The notes under the pieces: model-generated | What the model was told of the DNA's origin: nothing | Databases searched by the model: none | What the model saw: the letters and a program-made list of their open reading frames with translations, nothing else | Source of the DNA: Acidimicrobiales bacterium | GTDB lineage: Bacteria; Actinomycetota; Acidimicrobiia; Acidimicrobiales; UBA8190 | Direction: 5' to 3' | NCBI GenBank assembly: GCA_035531755.1 | Contig: DATKSK010000003.1 | Span: 1 to 64,000, forward strand | Length of the DNA: 64,000 bases | In this document: positions 24,223 to 34,108 of the stretch, one piece after another | How positions within the stretch are numbered: the first letter of the stretch is position 1 | How the letters are laid out: the number at the start of each line of letters is the position of its first letter | Translations under genes and position numbers: made by a program

Positions 24223-25191
24223 GTGAAGGCAGCCGTCTACGACCGAACGGGGGGGCCCGAGGTCCTGCGCTACGCCGACGTGCCGGACCCGGTGGCGGGG
24301 CCCGGCGACGTCCTGGTGGGCGTCGAGGCCGTCAGCATCGAGGGTGGCGACACCCTCAGCCGCGCCGGCGGGGAGATGGGCACGGCGCCGCACATCGTCG
24401 GCTACCAGTGCGCGGGAACGGTGGTGGCGGTCGGGAGCGAGGTGGGCGGGTTCGCCGTGGGCGACCGGGTGGTGACCGTCGGGCTCGACGGGTCGCACGC
24501 CGAGCTTCGGGCCGTGCCCACGCCGTTCTGTTGGGCCGTGCCGGACGGCCTGTCGACCGAGGAGGCCGCCTGCGTCCCCGTGCCGTTCGGCACCGCCGAC
24601 GACTGCCTGTTCGAGTTCGGCCGCCTCCAGGCGGGGGAGACCGCGCTCGTCCACGCGGGGGCGAGCGGCGTGGGGATCGCCGCGGTCCAGCTGGCGGCAC
24701 GCGCCGGCGCCCGGGTGCTCGCCACGGCCTCGAGCGACGACAAGCTCGCCCGCCTCGCTGCGCTCGGCCTCGACGACGGGATCAACTACGCGGCCACGGA
24801 CTTCGTGGCCGAGGTGCGCCGGCTCACCGACGGGCGCGGCGCGGACGTGATCGTGGACTCGGTGGGCGGCACCACCCTGCAGGGCAGCCTGCGCGCCCTC
24901 GCCTACCGGGGCCGCTGCGTCACGGTGGGGGACGCCGGGCGCGACGCCCTGGAGCAGCTCGACGTGTCGACCCTGCGCCCCAACAACCAGAGCCTCACCG
25001 GCTACTTCCTCGGCGCCGAGCTGTTCCTGAGCCCGCGTCCCCACGCCGTGATCGCCGGGCACCTGGCGGACGTCGCCGCCGGCCGCCTCAGTGTCGTCAT
25101 CGACCGCCGCTTCGCCCTGTCGGAGGCCGCGGCCGCCCACGCCTACATCGAGAGCCGGCAGGCCTTCGGCCGCGTCCTCCTCGTCCCCTGA
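24223..25191 (+). CDS. NADPH:quinone oxidoreductase family, zinc-independent MDR
   Basis: A 322-residue medium-chain dehydrogenase/reductase of the quinone reductase type. It begins VKAAVYDRTGGPEVLRYADV, has the nucleotide-binding AGASGVGIAAVQLA (about residue 147) and DVIVDSVGG, and lacks zinc-ligand cysteines. Such enzymes reduce quinones or enoyl substrates with NADPH. GAGGGAGGGG lies 8-9 nt before the GTG at 24223, and a TACGGT at 24175 may be its -10. It converges with the alcohol dehydrogenase gene, with only 23 bp between the stops. Confidence 0.9.
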   Translation: MKAAVYDRTGGPEVLRYADVPDPVAGPGDVLVGVEAVSIEGGDTLSRAGGEMGTAPHIVGYQCAGTVVAVGSEVGGFAVGDRVVTVGLDGSHAELRAVPTPFCWAVPDGLSTEEAACVPVPFGTADDCLFEFGRLQAGETALVHAGASGVGIAAVQLAARAGARVLATASSDDKLARLAALGLDDGINYAATDFVAEVRRLTDGRGADVIVDSVGGTTLQGSLRALAYRGRCVTVGDAGRDALEQLDVSTLRPNNQSLTGYFLGAELFLSPRPHAVIAGHLADVAAGRLSVVIDRRFALSEAAAAHAYIESRQAFGRVLLVP

Positions 25192-25214
25192 CAGTGACGT
25201 GGGCGCCGCGGGCG

Positions 25215-26225
25215 TCACGTCTCCGGGGTCACCCGGAGCACGGCGGCCCCGGTGACGCGGTCCCCGGCGAGGTCGGCCAGGGCGCGGTCGGCCTCCTGCA
25301 GTGGATAGGTGGTCGTCGTCGCCATTACGCCGAGACGCGACGCCAGGCGGAGGAACTCTTCCCCGTCGCGTCGTGTGTTGGCCGTGACGCTGCGCACCTG
25401 CCGCTCGTAGAAGAGGTGGTCCTGATAGTGCAACGGCGGCACGTCGCTCAGATGGATCCCGGCGATGACGAGCACCCCGCCACGGTCGAGGGCCGCCAGG
25501 GCCCTGGGCACGATCTCGCCCGCCGGGGCGAACACGATGGCGGCGTCGAGGGGGACCGGCGCTGCGGCGTCGGCCCGGCCCACCGAGGACACCCCGAGCT
25601 CGGCCGCCAGGCGCCGGGCGTCCGCGGACCGGGTCATGACGTGGACCTCGGCGCCCTGGCGCATGGCCACCTGGGCGGTCAGGTGCGCCGATCCTCCGAA
25701 CCCGTAGAGGCCCAGGCGCCCACCCGGGGGCAGTTCGGTGCGGCGCAGGGCGCGGTAGCCGATGATGCCGGCGCACAGCAGCGGGGCGGCCTGCTCGTCG
25801 GCCAGGGCGTCGGGGAGCCGGTAGGCGTAGCGCTCGTCGACGACGGCCGCTTCGCCGTAGCCGCCGTCGTGGTCCCAGCCCGTGAAGGTGGCCTCGGGGC
25901 ACAAATTCTCGTCCCCGCGTCGGCAGAACCGGCAGCGGCCGCAGGTGGTGGCCAGCCAGGCGACGCCGATGCGGTCCCCGGGCTCGAAGCGCGTGGCGCC
26001 GGCGCCCACGGCGTCCACGACACCGACGACCTCGTGGCCCGGCACGACGGCGGGGCGGTGGACCGGGAGGTCGCCCTCGACCACGTGCAGGTCCGTGCGG
26101 CACACGCCGCATACCGAGACGCGCACGCGCACCTGGCCCGGGCCGGGCACCGGTCGGGCCCGCTCGGCCAGGCGGAGCGGGTGTCCCGCCACGGGTCCGG
26201 GCGAGACGACCTCCCAGGCGCGCAC
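25215..26225 (-). CDS. zinc-dependent alcohol dehydrogenase (AdhA-like)
   Basis: A 336-residue zinc MDR. The catalytic zinc ligands are in [10 protein letters not shown] and GHEVVG. The structural zinc site is the four-cysteine cluster [15 protein letters not shown], and the nucleotide fold has [14 protein letters not shown]. This is the AdhA/propanol-preferring group common in actinobacteria. The GTG at 26225 begins [12 protein letters not shown], the usual start. The gene is divergent from the PPOX-type gene at 26376, and a DosR-like palindrome sits between them (26324-26343). That hints at induction under low oxygen. Confidence 0.92.
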   Translation of the reverse strand: MRAWEVVSPGPVAGHPLRLAERARPVPGPGQVRVRVSVCGVCRTDLHVVEGDLPVHRPAVVPGHEVVGVVDAVGAGATRFEPGDRIGVAWLATTCGRCRFCRRGDENLCPEATFTGWDHDGGYGEAAVVDERYAYRLPDALADEQAAPLLCAGIIGYRALRRTELPPGGRLGLYGFGGSAHLTAQVAMRQGAEVHVMTRSADARRLAAELGVSSVGRADAAAPVPLDAAIVFAPAGEIVPRALAALDRGGVLVIAGIHLSDVPPLHYQDHLFYERQVRSVTANTRRDGEEFLRLASRLGVMATTTTYPLQEADRALADLAGDRVTGAAVLRVTPET

Positions 26226-26323
26226 GGCCCATGGTCGCGCACCGCCGACGCCCGGCGCCGTTCGGGGCACGCGGTCACCGGGCGCGTTCCCGCGCGGGGC
26301 CCCCGCACCGACCCGGCCGCAAA

Positions 26324-26343
26324 GAGGGACCTTCGACCCTTGG
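26324..26343. promoter_or_regulatory. DosR/DevR-like palindromic box
   Basis: GAGGGACCTTCGACCCTTGG contains two inverted half-sites, AGGGAC and GACCCT, separated by CTTC. This matches the layout of the mycobacterial DevR/DosR consensus (GGGAC, four bases, GTCCC) with one mismatch in the second arm. Its centre is 43 bp before the ATG at 26376, the typical activating position if the PPOX gene is leaderless. It is 107 bp from the divergent alcohol dehydrogenase start. Confidence 0.5.
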
Positions 26344-26375
26344 TCCGGGCACGCCGGGGGAGCGATGGTGGGATC

Positions 26376-26918
26376 ATGACCAATGAGCGCGGGGCGGCGC
26401 CGGTTCCGGCGGGCGGGCTCGTGCCCCCGCGGCGGGTCGACACCGGTCGAGCGTCCCCGGGGACATGGGGAGCGGGCGGGGGCGGCGGCGTCCTGGAGGA
26501 GATCGGCGAGGAGGACTGCCTGGCCCTCCTGGGCGGTGAGCGCGTCGGCCGTCTGGTGGTCTCGGGCCGGCCGCCCCACGTCTTCCCGGTGAACTTCGTG
26601 CTCGACGGCCGTGCCGTCGTGATGCGCACGGCGGCCGGGACCAAGCTCGACGCCGTGCGGCGCGACGCCGAGGTGTGCTTCGAGGTGGACAACATCGACC
26701 GCGTCGCCGAGTCGGGGTGGAGCGTGGTCGTGACCGGCCACGTCCGCGAGGAGATCCACATCCACGACGGATCGCCCCAGCCGAGGCCCGAGCCGTGGTC
26801 CGCCGGTGTGCGCGCCTACTGGCTGCGCCTGACGCCCACGGCCATGACGGGGCGCCGCGTGCGGCCCGGGCCCCGCCGGTCGGCGCCGCCGGCGACCGCC
26901 GGGCACCCCGGCCGCTAA
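26376..26918 (+). CDS. pyridoxamine 5'-phosphate oxidase (PPOX)-family protein
   Basis: A 180-residue split-barrel flavin-binding family protein. The core is [15 protein letters not shown]...[27 protein letters not shown] with VCFEVDNID and [13 protein letters not shown], as in the Rv3129/PPOX-like group associated with dormancy regulons. The first 38 residues are a Gly/Pro-rich extension, and the end is Arg/Pro-rich. GATGGT just upstream may be a -10, which would make the gene leaderless. The stop TAA overlaps the stop of the convergent ackA gene by 3 bases (26915-26918). Confidence 0.85.
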   Translation: MTNERGAAPVPAGGLVPPRRVDTGRASPGTWGAGGGGGVLEEIGEEDCLALLGGERVGRLVVSGRPPHVFPVNFVLDGRAVVMRTAAGTKLDAVRRDAEVCFEVDNIDRVAESGWSVVVTGHVREEIHIHDGSPQPRPEPWSAGVRAYWLRLTPTAMTGRRVRPGPRRSAPPATAGHPGR

Positions 26919-28030
26919 GGGGCGGGGACCAGGGCGCGGACCTGCCGGGCGATCTCGAGGTCCTCGCGGGCGCGCACGACCAGCACGGCCGGCTCGACGC
27001 CGTCCGGGGACACCACGCGGTCGGGGGACACCACGCGGTCGGGCTCCGACGCCTCGTTGCGCGCCGGGTCGAGCACGATCCCGAGGAACCCGAGCCCCCC
27101 GGCGGCATCGCGCCGCAGTCGTGGCGAGCCCTCGCCCGCGCCGCCCGTGAAGACCACGCCGTCCAGCGCACCCATGGCCGCCACCATGGCGGCGATGCCG
27201 GCGCGCAGCCGGTGGACGTACACGCCGACGGCCAGCCGCGCCCGGTCGTCGCCCCGGTCGGCGGCCTCGAACACCGCCCGCAGGTCGGCGGAGGTGCCCG
27301 ACAGGCCGAGCAGGCCCGAGCGGCGGTCCAGGACGTCCTCGATCTCGTCGACCCCGGCGTGCTCGTGGCGCAACAGCCACACGAGCACGCCGGGGTCGAC
27401 GCTCCCCGAGCGCGTCGCCATCACGAGCCCGTCGAGGGGGGAGAATCCCATGGTGGTGTCGACCGACCGCCCGCCGTCCACCGCCGCCAGCGACGCCCCC
27501 GCGCCCAGGTGGGCGGTGACGAGCCGCAGGGAGCGGGCAGGGCGGCCCAGCAGCTCGGCGGCCCGCCGGGCGGCCCAGGCGTGGCTGAGGCCATGGAACC
27601 CGAATCGCCGGAGCCCGAGACGTCGCCAGGCGGCGGGCAGCGCGTACGTCGAGGCCTCGTCGGGCATCGTGGCGTGGAAGGCGGTGTCGAAGCACGCCAC
27701 CTGGGGGAGGCCGGGCCGAAGCGCCTGGAGCCTGCGGATCGCCGCCAGGGCCGGCGGGTTGTGGAGCGGGGCCAGCGTGGCCAGGCCCGCCAGCCGATCC
27801 TCGAGGGCGGGCCCGAGCACGACGGCCTGGCGGAACTCGAGCCCGCCGTGCACCACGCGGTGCCCGGCGGCGGCCACGGCCGGCACGTCCCGGAGTGCCT
27901 CCTCCACCACGTCGGCGATGTCCCCCGGGTCCGGCAGGGGGAGGGCGCGTTCCATGACCGGGACGTCGTCGGGGCCGAGCACGCTCAGCTTGAGGCTGCT
28001 CGACCCCGCATTGACCACGAGCACTCGCAC
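26915..28030 (-). CDS. ackA: acetate kinase
   Basis: Acetate kinase, 371 residues (slightly short for the family, about 400). Motifs: VNAGSSSLK at the start, [53 protein letters not shown] and [10 protein letters not shown]. It converts acetyl phosphate plus ADP to acetate plus ATP. It is divergent from the phosphoketolase gene, with start codons 29 bp apart, so the two enzymes form a phosphoketolase-acetate kinase module. A perfect 18-bp duplication (27006-27041) inserts DRVVSP twice near the C-terminus. Confidence 0.95.
   Translation of the reverse strand: MRVLVVNAGSSSLKLSVLGPDDVPVMERALPLPDPGDIADVVEEALRDVPAVAAAGHRVVHGGLEFRQAVVLGPALEDRLAGLATLAPLHNPPALAAIRRLQALRPGLPQVACFDTAFHATMPDEASTYALPAAWRRLGLRRFGFHGLSHAWAARRAAELLGRPARSLRLVTAHLGAGASLAAVDGGRSVDTTMGFSPLDGLVMATRSGSVDPGVLVWLLRHEHAGVDEIEDVLDRRSGLLGLSGTSADLRAVFEAADRGDDRARLAVGVYVHRLRAGIAAMVAAMGALDGVVFTGGAGEGSPRLRRDAAGGLGFLGIVLDPARNEASEPDRVVSPDRVVSPDGVEPAVLVVRAREDLEIARQVRALVPAP
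27006..27041. repeat. 2 x 18-bp tandem duplication inside ackA
   Basis: The unit GGGGACACCACGCGGTCG occurs twice head to tail at 27006-27023 and 27024-27041. It keeps the reading frame and adds six residues to a surface-like region close to the C-terminus. Confidence 0.85.
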
Positions 28031-28059
28031 GTCCCCACCATGCCAAGGAGGAACCCACC

Positions 28060-30486
28060 ATGCACGACGCGGCCGACGCCCCGTCCCGTTCGCCGGAGGA
28101 GCCCGTCGCCGTGCGGGGCACCGGCGGTGACACCGCGCCCGAGGACCTCTCGGGGTTGGACGCCTACTGGCGCGCCGCCAACTACCTGTCGGTCGGCCAG
28201 ATCTACCTCCTCGACAACCCCCTCCTGCGCGAGCCGTTGCGTGTCGAGCACATCAAGCCCCGACTCCTCGGCCACTGGGGGACGAGCCCGGGCCTGAACT
28301 TCGTCTACGCGCACCTCAACCGCGTCATCACCCGGCGCGACGCCAGCGTCCTGTACGTGTGCGGCCCGGGACACGGTGGGCCGGCCATGGTGGCCAACGC
28401 CTGGTTGGAGGGGACCTACAGCGAGCTGTACTCCCACGTCTCGACGGACGCCACCGGGATGGCCCGGCTCTTCCGGCAGTTCTCGTTCCCCGGCGGCATC
28501 CCCAGCCACGCCGCACCGGATACCCCCGGCTCGATCAACGAGGGCGGCGAGCTCGGCTACAGCCTGGCGCACGCCTACGGCGCGGCATTCGACAACCCCG
28601 ACCTCGTCGTGGCCTGCGTCGTCGGTGACGGCGAGGCCGAGACCGGTGCGCTCGCCACCAGCTGGCACGCCAACAAGTTCCTCGACCCGCAGCGTGACGG
28701 CGCCGTGCTCCCCGTCCTGCACCTGAACGGGTACAAGATCGCCAACCCCACGGTGCTGGCCAGGATCCCCGAGCACGAGCTGACATCGCTCCTCGCCGGC
28801 TACGGCTACCGGCCCTGGATCGTCGACGGGGGCTTCGACGGCGAGGACCCGATGCTCGTGCACCAGCGGATGGCGGTCGCCCTCGACGCCGCCTTCGACG
28901 AGATCGCACGCATCTGGGCGCAGGCCCGATCGGGCGGTGACCGCCGGCGGCCGGCGTGGCCCATGGTGGTCCTGCGCACCCCGAAGGGCTGGACGGGCCC
29001 GCGTTTCGTCGACGGCGTCGCCGTGGAGGGTACGGCCCGCTCGCACCAGGTCCCCCTCGACGAGGTCCGGAGCAACCCCGCGCACCTCGCCCAGCTCGAG
29101 CAGTGGATGCGCAGCTACGGCCCCGACGAGCTGTTCGACGAGCACGGCCGGCCCACCCCCGTCGTCACGGGCGTGGCCCCGGTGGGTGAGCGCCGCATGA
29201 GCGCCGTCCCGGTCGCCAACGGGGGCGTGCTGCTCGAAGACCTCGAGCTCCCGGACTGGTCGGCCTACGCCGTGGAGGTCGACACGCCGGGCCCGGCCCT
29301 CCACGGCGCCACGTGGGTGCTCGGCGAGTACCTGCGCGACGTGATCAGGGCCAACCCGTCGACCTTCCGGCTCTTCGGCCCCGACGAGACGGCGTCGAAC
29401 CGCCTGCAGGCCGTGTTCGAGGCCACCGACCGGGCGTGGATGGGCCGGGTCGTCGACGGCGACGACCACCTGGCCCCCGGGGGGCGCGTCCTCGAGGTCC
29501 TGTCCGAGCACCTCTGCCAGGGCTGGCTCGAGGGATACCTGCTGTCCGGGCGCCACGGCCTGTTCAACTGCTACGAGGCCTTCATCCACATCGTGGACTC
29601 CATGTTCAACCAGCATGCCAAGTGGCTGGAGTCGGCCCGTCACATCCCGTGGCGGCGGTCGGTGGCCTCGCTCAACTACCTGCTGTCGAGCCACGTCTGG
29701 CGCCAGGACCACAACGGCTTCTCGCACCAGGACCCGGGGTTCCTCGACGTGGTCGTGAACAAGCAGGCGTCGGTCATCCGCGTCTATCTCCCCCCGGACG
29801 CCAATTGCCTGCTGTCGGTGGCGGACCACTGCCTGCGCAGCCGCGACTACGTCAACGTCATCGTGGCGGGCAAGCACCCCGAGCACGACTGGCTGTCGGC
29901 CGACGCCGCCATGATCCACTGCACGCGCGGGGCGGGCGTCTGGGAGTTCGCGTCGAACGACGCCGGGTCGATGCCCGACGTCGTGATGGCCTGCTGCGGG
30001 GACGTGCCCACGCTCGAGACCCTGGCGGCCGTCGACCTGCTGCGCCGGCACCTGCCCGACCTGAAGGTGCGGGTCGTGAACGTGGTCGACCTCATGCGGC
30101 TGCAGCCCGAGTCGGAGCACCCGCACGGCCTGACCGACCGGGAGTTCGACACGATGTTCACGACCGACCGACCGGTCGTGTTCGCCTTCCACGGGTACCC
30201 GTTCCTGATCCACCGGCTGACGTACCGCCGCGCCAACCACGACAACATCCACGTGCGCGGCTACAAGGAGCACGGTACGACCACGACGCCGTTCGACATG
30301 GTCATGCTGAACGACCTCGACCGCTTCCATCTGGTCATCGACGTCCTCGACCGGGTGCCCGGCCTCGAGGTGCGGACCGCTGCACTGCGCCAGCAGATGG
30401 TCGACGCCCGGTTCGAGGCTCGTCGCTACACCCGTGAGCACGGCGAGGACCCGGCGGACATCGCGCAGTGGCGCTGGCCGGGTTGA
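28060..30486 (+). CDS. xfp: phosphoketolase (xylulose-5-P/fructose-6-P)
   Basis: An 808-residue thiamine-diphosphate enzyme of full family length. It shows [19 protein letters not shown], the signature [20 protein letters not shown], and the TPP-binding [10 protein letters not shown]. Later come the catalytic His-rich blocks HQDPGFLD and [10 protein letters not shown], and the C-terminal [17 protein letters not shown] and [17 protein letters not shown]. It cleaves xylulose 5-phosphate (and probably fructose 6-phosphate) to acetyl phosphate, which AckA turns into ATP and acetate. AAGGAGG (28045-28051) precedes the ATG. Its promoter must lie within the 5' end of ackA. Confidence 0.96.
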   Translation: MHDAADAPSRSPEEPVAVRGTGGDTAPEDLSGLDAYWRAANYLSVGQIYLLDNPLLREPLRVEHIKPRLLGHWGTSPGLNFVYAHLNRVITRRDASVLYVCGPGHGGPAMVANAWLEGTYSELYSHVSTDATGMARLFRQFSFPGGIPSHAAPDTPGSINEGGELGYSLAHAYGAAFDNPDLVVACVVGDGEAETGALATSWHANKFLDPQRDGAVLPVLHLNGYKIANPTVLARIPEHELTSLLAGYGYRPWIVDGGFDGEDPMLVHQRMAVALDAAFDEIARIWAQARSGGDRRRPAWPMVVLRTPKGWTGPRFVDGVAVEGTARSHQVPLDEVRSNPAHLAQLEQWMRSYGPDELFDEHGRPTPVVTGVAPVGERRMSAVPVANGGVLLEDLELPDWSAYAVEVDTPGPALHGATWVLGEYLRDVIRANPSTFRLFGPDETASNRLQAVFEATDRAWMGRVVDGDDHLAPGGRVLEVLSEHLCQGWLEGYLLSGRHGLFNCYEAFIHIVDSMFNQHAKWLESARHIPWRRSVASLNYLLSSHVWRQDHNGFSHQDPGFLDVVVNKQASVIRVYLPPDANCLLSVADHCLRSRDYVNVIVAGKHPEHDWLSADAAMIHCTRGAGVWEFASNDAGSMPDVVMACCGDVPTLETLAAVDLLRRHLPDLKVRVVNVVDLMRLQPESEHPHGLTDREFDTMFTTDRPVVFAFHGYPFLIHRLTYRRANHDNIHVRGYKEHGTTTTPFDMVMLNDLDRFHLVIDVLDRVPGLEVRTAALRQQMVDARFEARRYTREHGEDPADIAQWRWPG

Positions 30487-30509
30487 CACGCCCGGGTGCG
30501 GGCGGCGAC

Positions 30510-30515
30510 TACGTT
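30510..30515 (+). promoter_or_regulatory. -10 hexamer (TACGTT) for Ppx/GppA gene
   Basis: TACGTT ends 6 nt before the GTG at 30522. It lies 24 bp after the phosphoketolase stop codon and indicates an independent leaderless transcript. Confidence 0.45.
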
Positions 30516-30521
30516 CGCGCC

Positions 30522-31469
30522 GTGCCGGTGCGGGTCGCGGTGTGGGATCTCGGAAGCAGTTCCTTTCACCTGTTGGTGTGCGAGGCGGGGCCCGGGCGCA
30601 CGCTGACCCCGGTCCTGCACCGCCGGGCCCTGCTCAACCTGGGGTTGAGCGTGGGCGCGCGCGGGAGCATTCCCCGCGACCGGGTGGCGGCCTCGGTGGC
30701 GGCCGCCAAGCGCCTGCGGGCCGGGCTCGCGGAGGCGCGCGCCGAGGTGGTCGTGGCCCTGGCGACCGCCGCCCTGCGCGACGCCGCCAACGGCACCGAG
30801 GTCGTCGAACGCCTGGAGCGGGTGGTCGGGACCAAGGTGCGCGTGCTCGACGGCGAGGAGGAGGCCCGCCTGTGCTTCATCGGCCAGCGTGCCGGGGTGT
30901 GGATGGGCCCGGGCCCGACGCTCGGGCTCGACCTCGGTGGCGGGAGCCTCGAGGCGGCCGTGGGCGACGCCCACCGGGTGCCGGTGGCCACCAGTGCGGC
31001 GGTGGGCCCGGCGCGTCTGCGCGGCGAGCTCGGCACGGGCGACCCGATGTCGGAGGCCGACCGCCACGCGGTGCGGGACCGCACTGCGCAGGCCCTGGTC
31101 CCCATCGCCATGGCCATCGGGGGCTACCGGGGCGTGGCCGGGCGCACCGTGGTGAGCGGCGGCACGGTACGGGCACTCGCCCGTCTGGTGGCGGCGCGGG
31201 CCCGGCGCCGGCCCTCGGCGGGCCCCGGTGAGGTCAACCAGGTGGAGCTGCCTGCCGACCAGGTCCGCGAGCTCGCCGGCCTCCTGGCCGGCCTCGACCT
31301 GCGCGCCCGCCTGGCGCTGCCCGGCATGCAACCACGTCGGGCGGACCTGCTGCCGGTGGGCGCGACCGTCCTGGCAACCGTGGCCACCGAGCTGGGGGTC
31401 GGGCGCTTCGTGGTGAGCGAGTGGGGACTGCGGGAAGGGGCGCTGCTCGACGCCCTCGACCGCCGCTGA
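30522..31469 (+). CDS. Ppx/GppA-family phosphatase
   Basis: A 315-residue member of the exopolyphosphatase/guanosine pentaphosphate phosphatase family (ASKHA fold). Phosphate-binding loops are WDLGSSSFHLL near the start and GLDLGGGSLEAAVG (about residue 130). VVSGGTVRALARL and SEWGLREGALL complete the C-terminal lobe. It is the short, two-domain actinobacterial form, which hydrolyses polyphosphate or pppGpp. The GTG at 30522 (VPVRVAVWDLG) is preferred because of TACGTT 6 nt upstream. Confidence 0.9.
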   Translation: MPVRVAVWDLGSSSFHLLVCEAGPGRTLTPVLHRRALLNLGLSVGARGSIPRDRVAASVAAAKRLRAGLAEARAEVVVALATAALRDAANGTEVVERLERVVGTKVRVLDGEEEARLCFIGQRAGVWMGPGPTLGLDLGGGSLEAAVGDAHRVPVATSAAVGPARLRGELGTGDPMSEADRHAVRDRTAQALVPIAMAIGGYRGVAGRTVVSGGTVRALARLVAARARRRPSAGPGEVNQVELPADQVRELAGLLAGLDLRARLALPGMQPRRADLLPVGATVLATVATELGVGRFVVSEWGLREGALLDALDRR

Positions 31470-31473
31470 GCTG

Positions 31474-31623
31474 CTACTTCTTGCCCAGGATCCTGTTCAT
31501 CTTGGTCCCGCAGGTCGGGCAGCTGCCCTGGGCGGCACGCCGACCGTTGGCGAGCTCGACTTCGGTGCCCTCGAACTGCCGCTTCTCACGGCACTTCACG
31601 CAATAGCCCTCGTACGACGCCAC
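31474..31623 (-). CDS. DUF5679 zinc-ribbon microprotein
   Basis: A 49-residue protein, GTG at 31623 with GAGGAGG about 7 nt upstream. It contains GYCVKCREKR near the start and SCPTCGTKM near the end, that is two CXXC pairs, and finishes in NRILGKK. This is the DUF5679 family, a small zinc-ribbon protein widespread in actinobacteria and of unknown role. It converges with the Ppx/GppA gene (4 bp between stops). Confidence 0.85.
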   Translation of the reverse strand: MASYEGYCVKCREKRQFEGTEVELANGRRAAQGSCPTCGTKMNRILGKK

Positions 31624-31786
31624 GTTTCGGCCTCCTCGCTGTGCGCCCCGCCAGGGGTCGGGTCGAAGCTATCGCCGGGCCCCCCACCACACGCGGATGG
31701 TGGCGCCTCCCGGGCCGCGAGGACGGCCGGGGCGATCGGGGACACCCCGGCGTCAGGAGGAGCGGGGTGCCGGAGCGGCCGGGGTG

Positions 31787-34108
31787 TCAGGCGGGAGCCG
31801 GGCCGGGGCGGGTCCCGGCCTCTTGCCGGGCGTCGTCGGGCCGCGGGCCCGGGGGCTCCGCCATGAAGACGCGGAAGTTGTTGCCACCCGTTCCCTTCGA
31901 CTGGTACATGGCGGCGTCGGCGCTCGACAGCAGCTCGTCGTAGGTCCCGCCGTGGAGGGGGGCGAGCGCGATGCCGATCGACGCCGTCGTGTGCACGTCG
32001 CGGCCCGAAACGACATAGGGCTGGCCGAGGGCGTGGAGGGCCCGGCCGGCGAGCTCCGACACCGCCTCGAGGTCCCCCACGTCCGGCAGGAGCACGGCGA
32101 ACTCGTCGCCGCCGAGGCGGGCCACGGTGTCCTGGCGGCGCACGGTCTCGCACAGGCGGCGCCCCGCCTGCTGGATGAGCTCGTCGCCCGAGGCGTGGCC
32201 CAGGGCGTCGTTGACGTGCTTCAAGCGGTCGAGGTCGACGAAGAAGATGCAGACGGACTCGCCGGTGCGCGTGGCGCGCAACAGCGCCTGGCGCGCCCGG
32301 TCGGCGAGCAGCCGCCGGTTCGGCAGGCCGGTGAGGGCGTCGTGCCATGCCATGTGCCTGATCTGCTCCAGCAGCCGAGCGTTCTGGAGGGCGGTCACGG
32401 CGTGGTCGGCGAGGCCCCGCAGCCGCTCGTGCAGCCCCCGGTCGGTGCGCAGCATGTCGTCCATGCGGTGCTCGAAGTCGGCGGCGACGAACCCCAGGAA
32501 CTCGTCGCCCGAGAACAGGGGGGCGATCACCGCCGTGGCGGTGTCGGAGCCCGCCAGCACCGATTGCACGAACGGGTCGTCGGTGGCGCGGTCCACGATG
32601 ACGATCTCCCGCCGATGCAGGAGCCGCTCGACCAGTGGTGTGGCCGACCGGTGGATCGTGAGTGTCTCGTCGGCGGCCCCGGCGCCGGCTCCGGCCCCTC
32701 CCGCCGGCCCGGCGCCGGGGGTGTCGTCCGGCGCGGTCGCGCCGGCGTCGTCGGGCACGACGGGGGCCCACCCGGGAGCGGGGTGCCGTACGGTGAGGGT
32801 CTCGGTGTCGGGGTCCCACAGCATCACCGTGGCGCGCTCGCAACCCGCGACGGTGGGGACGGTGGCGAGCAGCGTGGCCACCACCTCGTCGACGGTGTCG
32901 GCGCCCGAGAGCGCCCGCGAGAAGTCGAGCAGGGCACTCGCCGTGGCGTTCGAGCGCCGGGCCTCGTCGAGGGCGGTGACGACGTCGAGCGCGGTGGCGG
33001 CGTAGTCCCCGTAGACGGCGAGGATCTGCTGCTCCTGCGTGAAGAACCGCATGCCCTCCGGATAGACCGCGGCGAGGCGGCCGTAGTGTCGACGCGACGA
33101 CGCGATGTCGACGATCAGGCGCGATCCGCCGAGGTCGTCGGGCCGGTCAGCGAGCAGCTCGTGGGCGAGCAGGTTGGCCTCGTCCTCGGAGAATCCGTGA
33201 TGGTGCAGCTGGTAGGTGGCGTCCGACGACGTCTGCACCACGAGGAGGTACCGGGGAGCGTTGACGGCGTGCGCCGCCCGGGCCGTGATGCGGGCGAGGA
33301 CCCCTTCGATGTCCTCGGCGGCGAGGAGGTCGGCCGCCGTGGAGTACACGCCCTCGAGGCGCTTGGTGAGCTGCCGCACCTGGCCCTCCAGGGCGGCGAT
33401 GCGCTCGTGCTCGTCGAGCTCGATCTGCGAGCGCGCCTCCACCACGGTCCTGTCGCTCCAGGCCGCGGTGTACAGGCTGGTGCGCCCGTCGACGAAGGAG
33501 GACCACTGCCCCGCTTCCCAGGCCACGCTGTAGAGGCAGAAGCGCCCTCCCCGAGCCTGGCACTCCGACTCGCCCACGACGGCGGGGACGAGGCCGAACA
33601 GGGCGGGGACCTGTGACAGGAGGCCCTTCGTGAATGCGCAGATCTGGGGGTGGCGTGCGAAGCCCGGTCGGGTGATGGCGCGCACCACGGCGTGGGCGTC
33701 GCCGACCTCGAGGGGCTCCACGGTCGAGACGGTCGAGAACTTGGCGGCGGCGGCGGCCACGTTGCGCAACAGCTCGCCGGGTGAGCCCAGGGAGCGCAAC
33801 AGGTCGGCGACCTCGGTGCCATCGTGCTGGCGGAGCATCTCCTCGCCGACATGGCGGCCGATGTCGGGGTCGCCGGTGACCACGGCGGCGGCGTCGAGCA
33901 GTGCCACCGCCTCGTCGTGCGAGCTCCAGCTGGTGGGGTCCTCGAGCACCGCCGCCGGCCGGGTCTCGCCTCCGAGCTCGAGCATGCGGGCCACGCCCTC
34001 GTCCCCGACGCGCCCGCGCACGTAGCGCACCACGACGCTCGTCAGCGCGCCCGAGACATCCTGGCGGGCGGCCCCGAGCCCGGGCCCTCCCGACGTTCCC
34101 ACCGTCAT
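31787..34108 (-). CDS. diguanylate cyclase with V4R-like, GAF and GGDEF domains
   Basis: A 773-residue soluble regulator. Residues 10-200 resemble the V4R (4-vinyl reductase/heme NO-binding-like) sensor fold and end in CQARGGRFCLYSVAWEAG with two cysteines. A short coiled coil follows (about 235-260), then two GAF-like domains (about 270-420 and 430-590) split by an Ala/Gly/Pro-rich loop. The C-terminal GGDEF domain has HDALTGLPNRRLL and active-site GGDEFAVLLP. It should make cyclic di-GMP from two GTP. ATG at 34108; upstream open frame is minisatellite. No EAL domain or effector is adjacent. Confidence 0.88.
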   Translation of the reverse strand: MTVGTSGGPGLGAARQDVSGALTSVVVRYVRGRVGDEGVARMLELGGETRPAAVLEDPTSWSSHDEAVALLDAAAVVTGDPDIGRHVGEEMLRQHDGTEVADLLRSLGSPGELLRNVAAAAAKFSTVSTVEPLEVGDAHAVVRAITRPGFARHPQICAFTKGLLSQVPALFGLVPAVVGESECQARGGRFCLYSVAWEAGQWSSFVDGRTSLYTAAWSDRTVVEARSQIELDEHERIAALEGQVRQLTKRLEGVYSTAADLLAAEDIEGVLARITARAAHAVNAPRYLLVVQTSSDATYQLHHHGFSEDEANLLAHELLADRPDDLGGSRLIVDIASSRRHYGRLAAVYPEGMRFFTQEQQILAVYGDYAATALDVVTALDEARRSNATASALLDFSRALSGADTVDEVVATLLATVPTVAGCERATVMLWDPDTETLTVRHPAPGWAPVVPDDAGATAPDDTPGAGPAGGAGAGAGAADETLTIHRSATPLVERLLHRREIVIVDRATDDPFVQSVLAGSDTATAVIAPLFSGDEFLGFVAADFEHRMDDMLRTDRGLHERLRGLADHAVTALQNARLLEQIRHMAWHDALTGLPNRRLLADRARQALLRATRTGESVCIFFVDLDRLKHVNDALGHASGDELIQQAGRRLCETVRRQDTVARLGGDEFAVLLPDVGDLEAVSELAGRALHALGQPYVVSGRDVHTTASIGIALAPLHGGTYDELLSSADAAMYQSKGTGGNNFRVFMAEPPGPRPDDARQEAGTRPGPAPA

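Noticed and set aside
25192-25218. Bidirectional terminator between the convergent quinone reductase and alcohol dehydrogenase genes
   Set aside because: GTGACG and CGTCAC can pair, but the stem is only 6 bp with a 13-nt loop and no T tract on either side.
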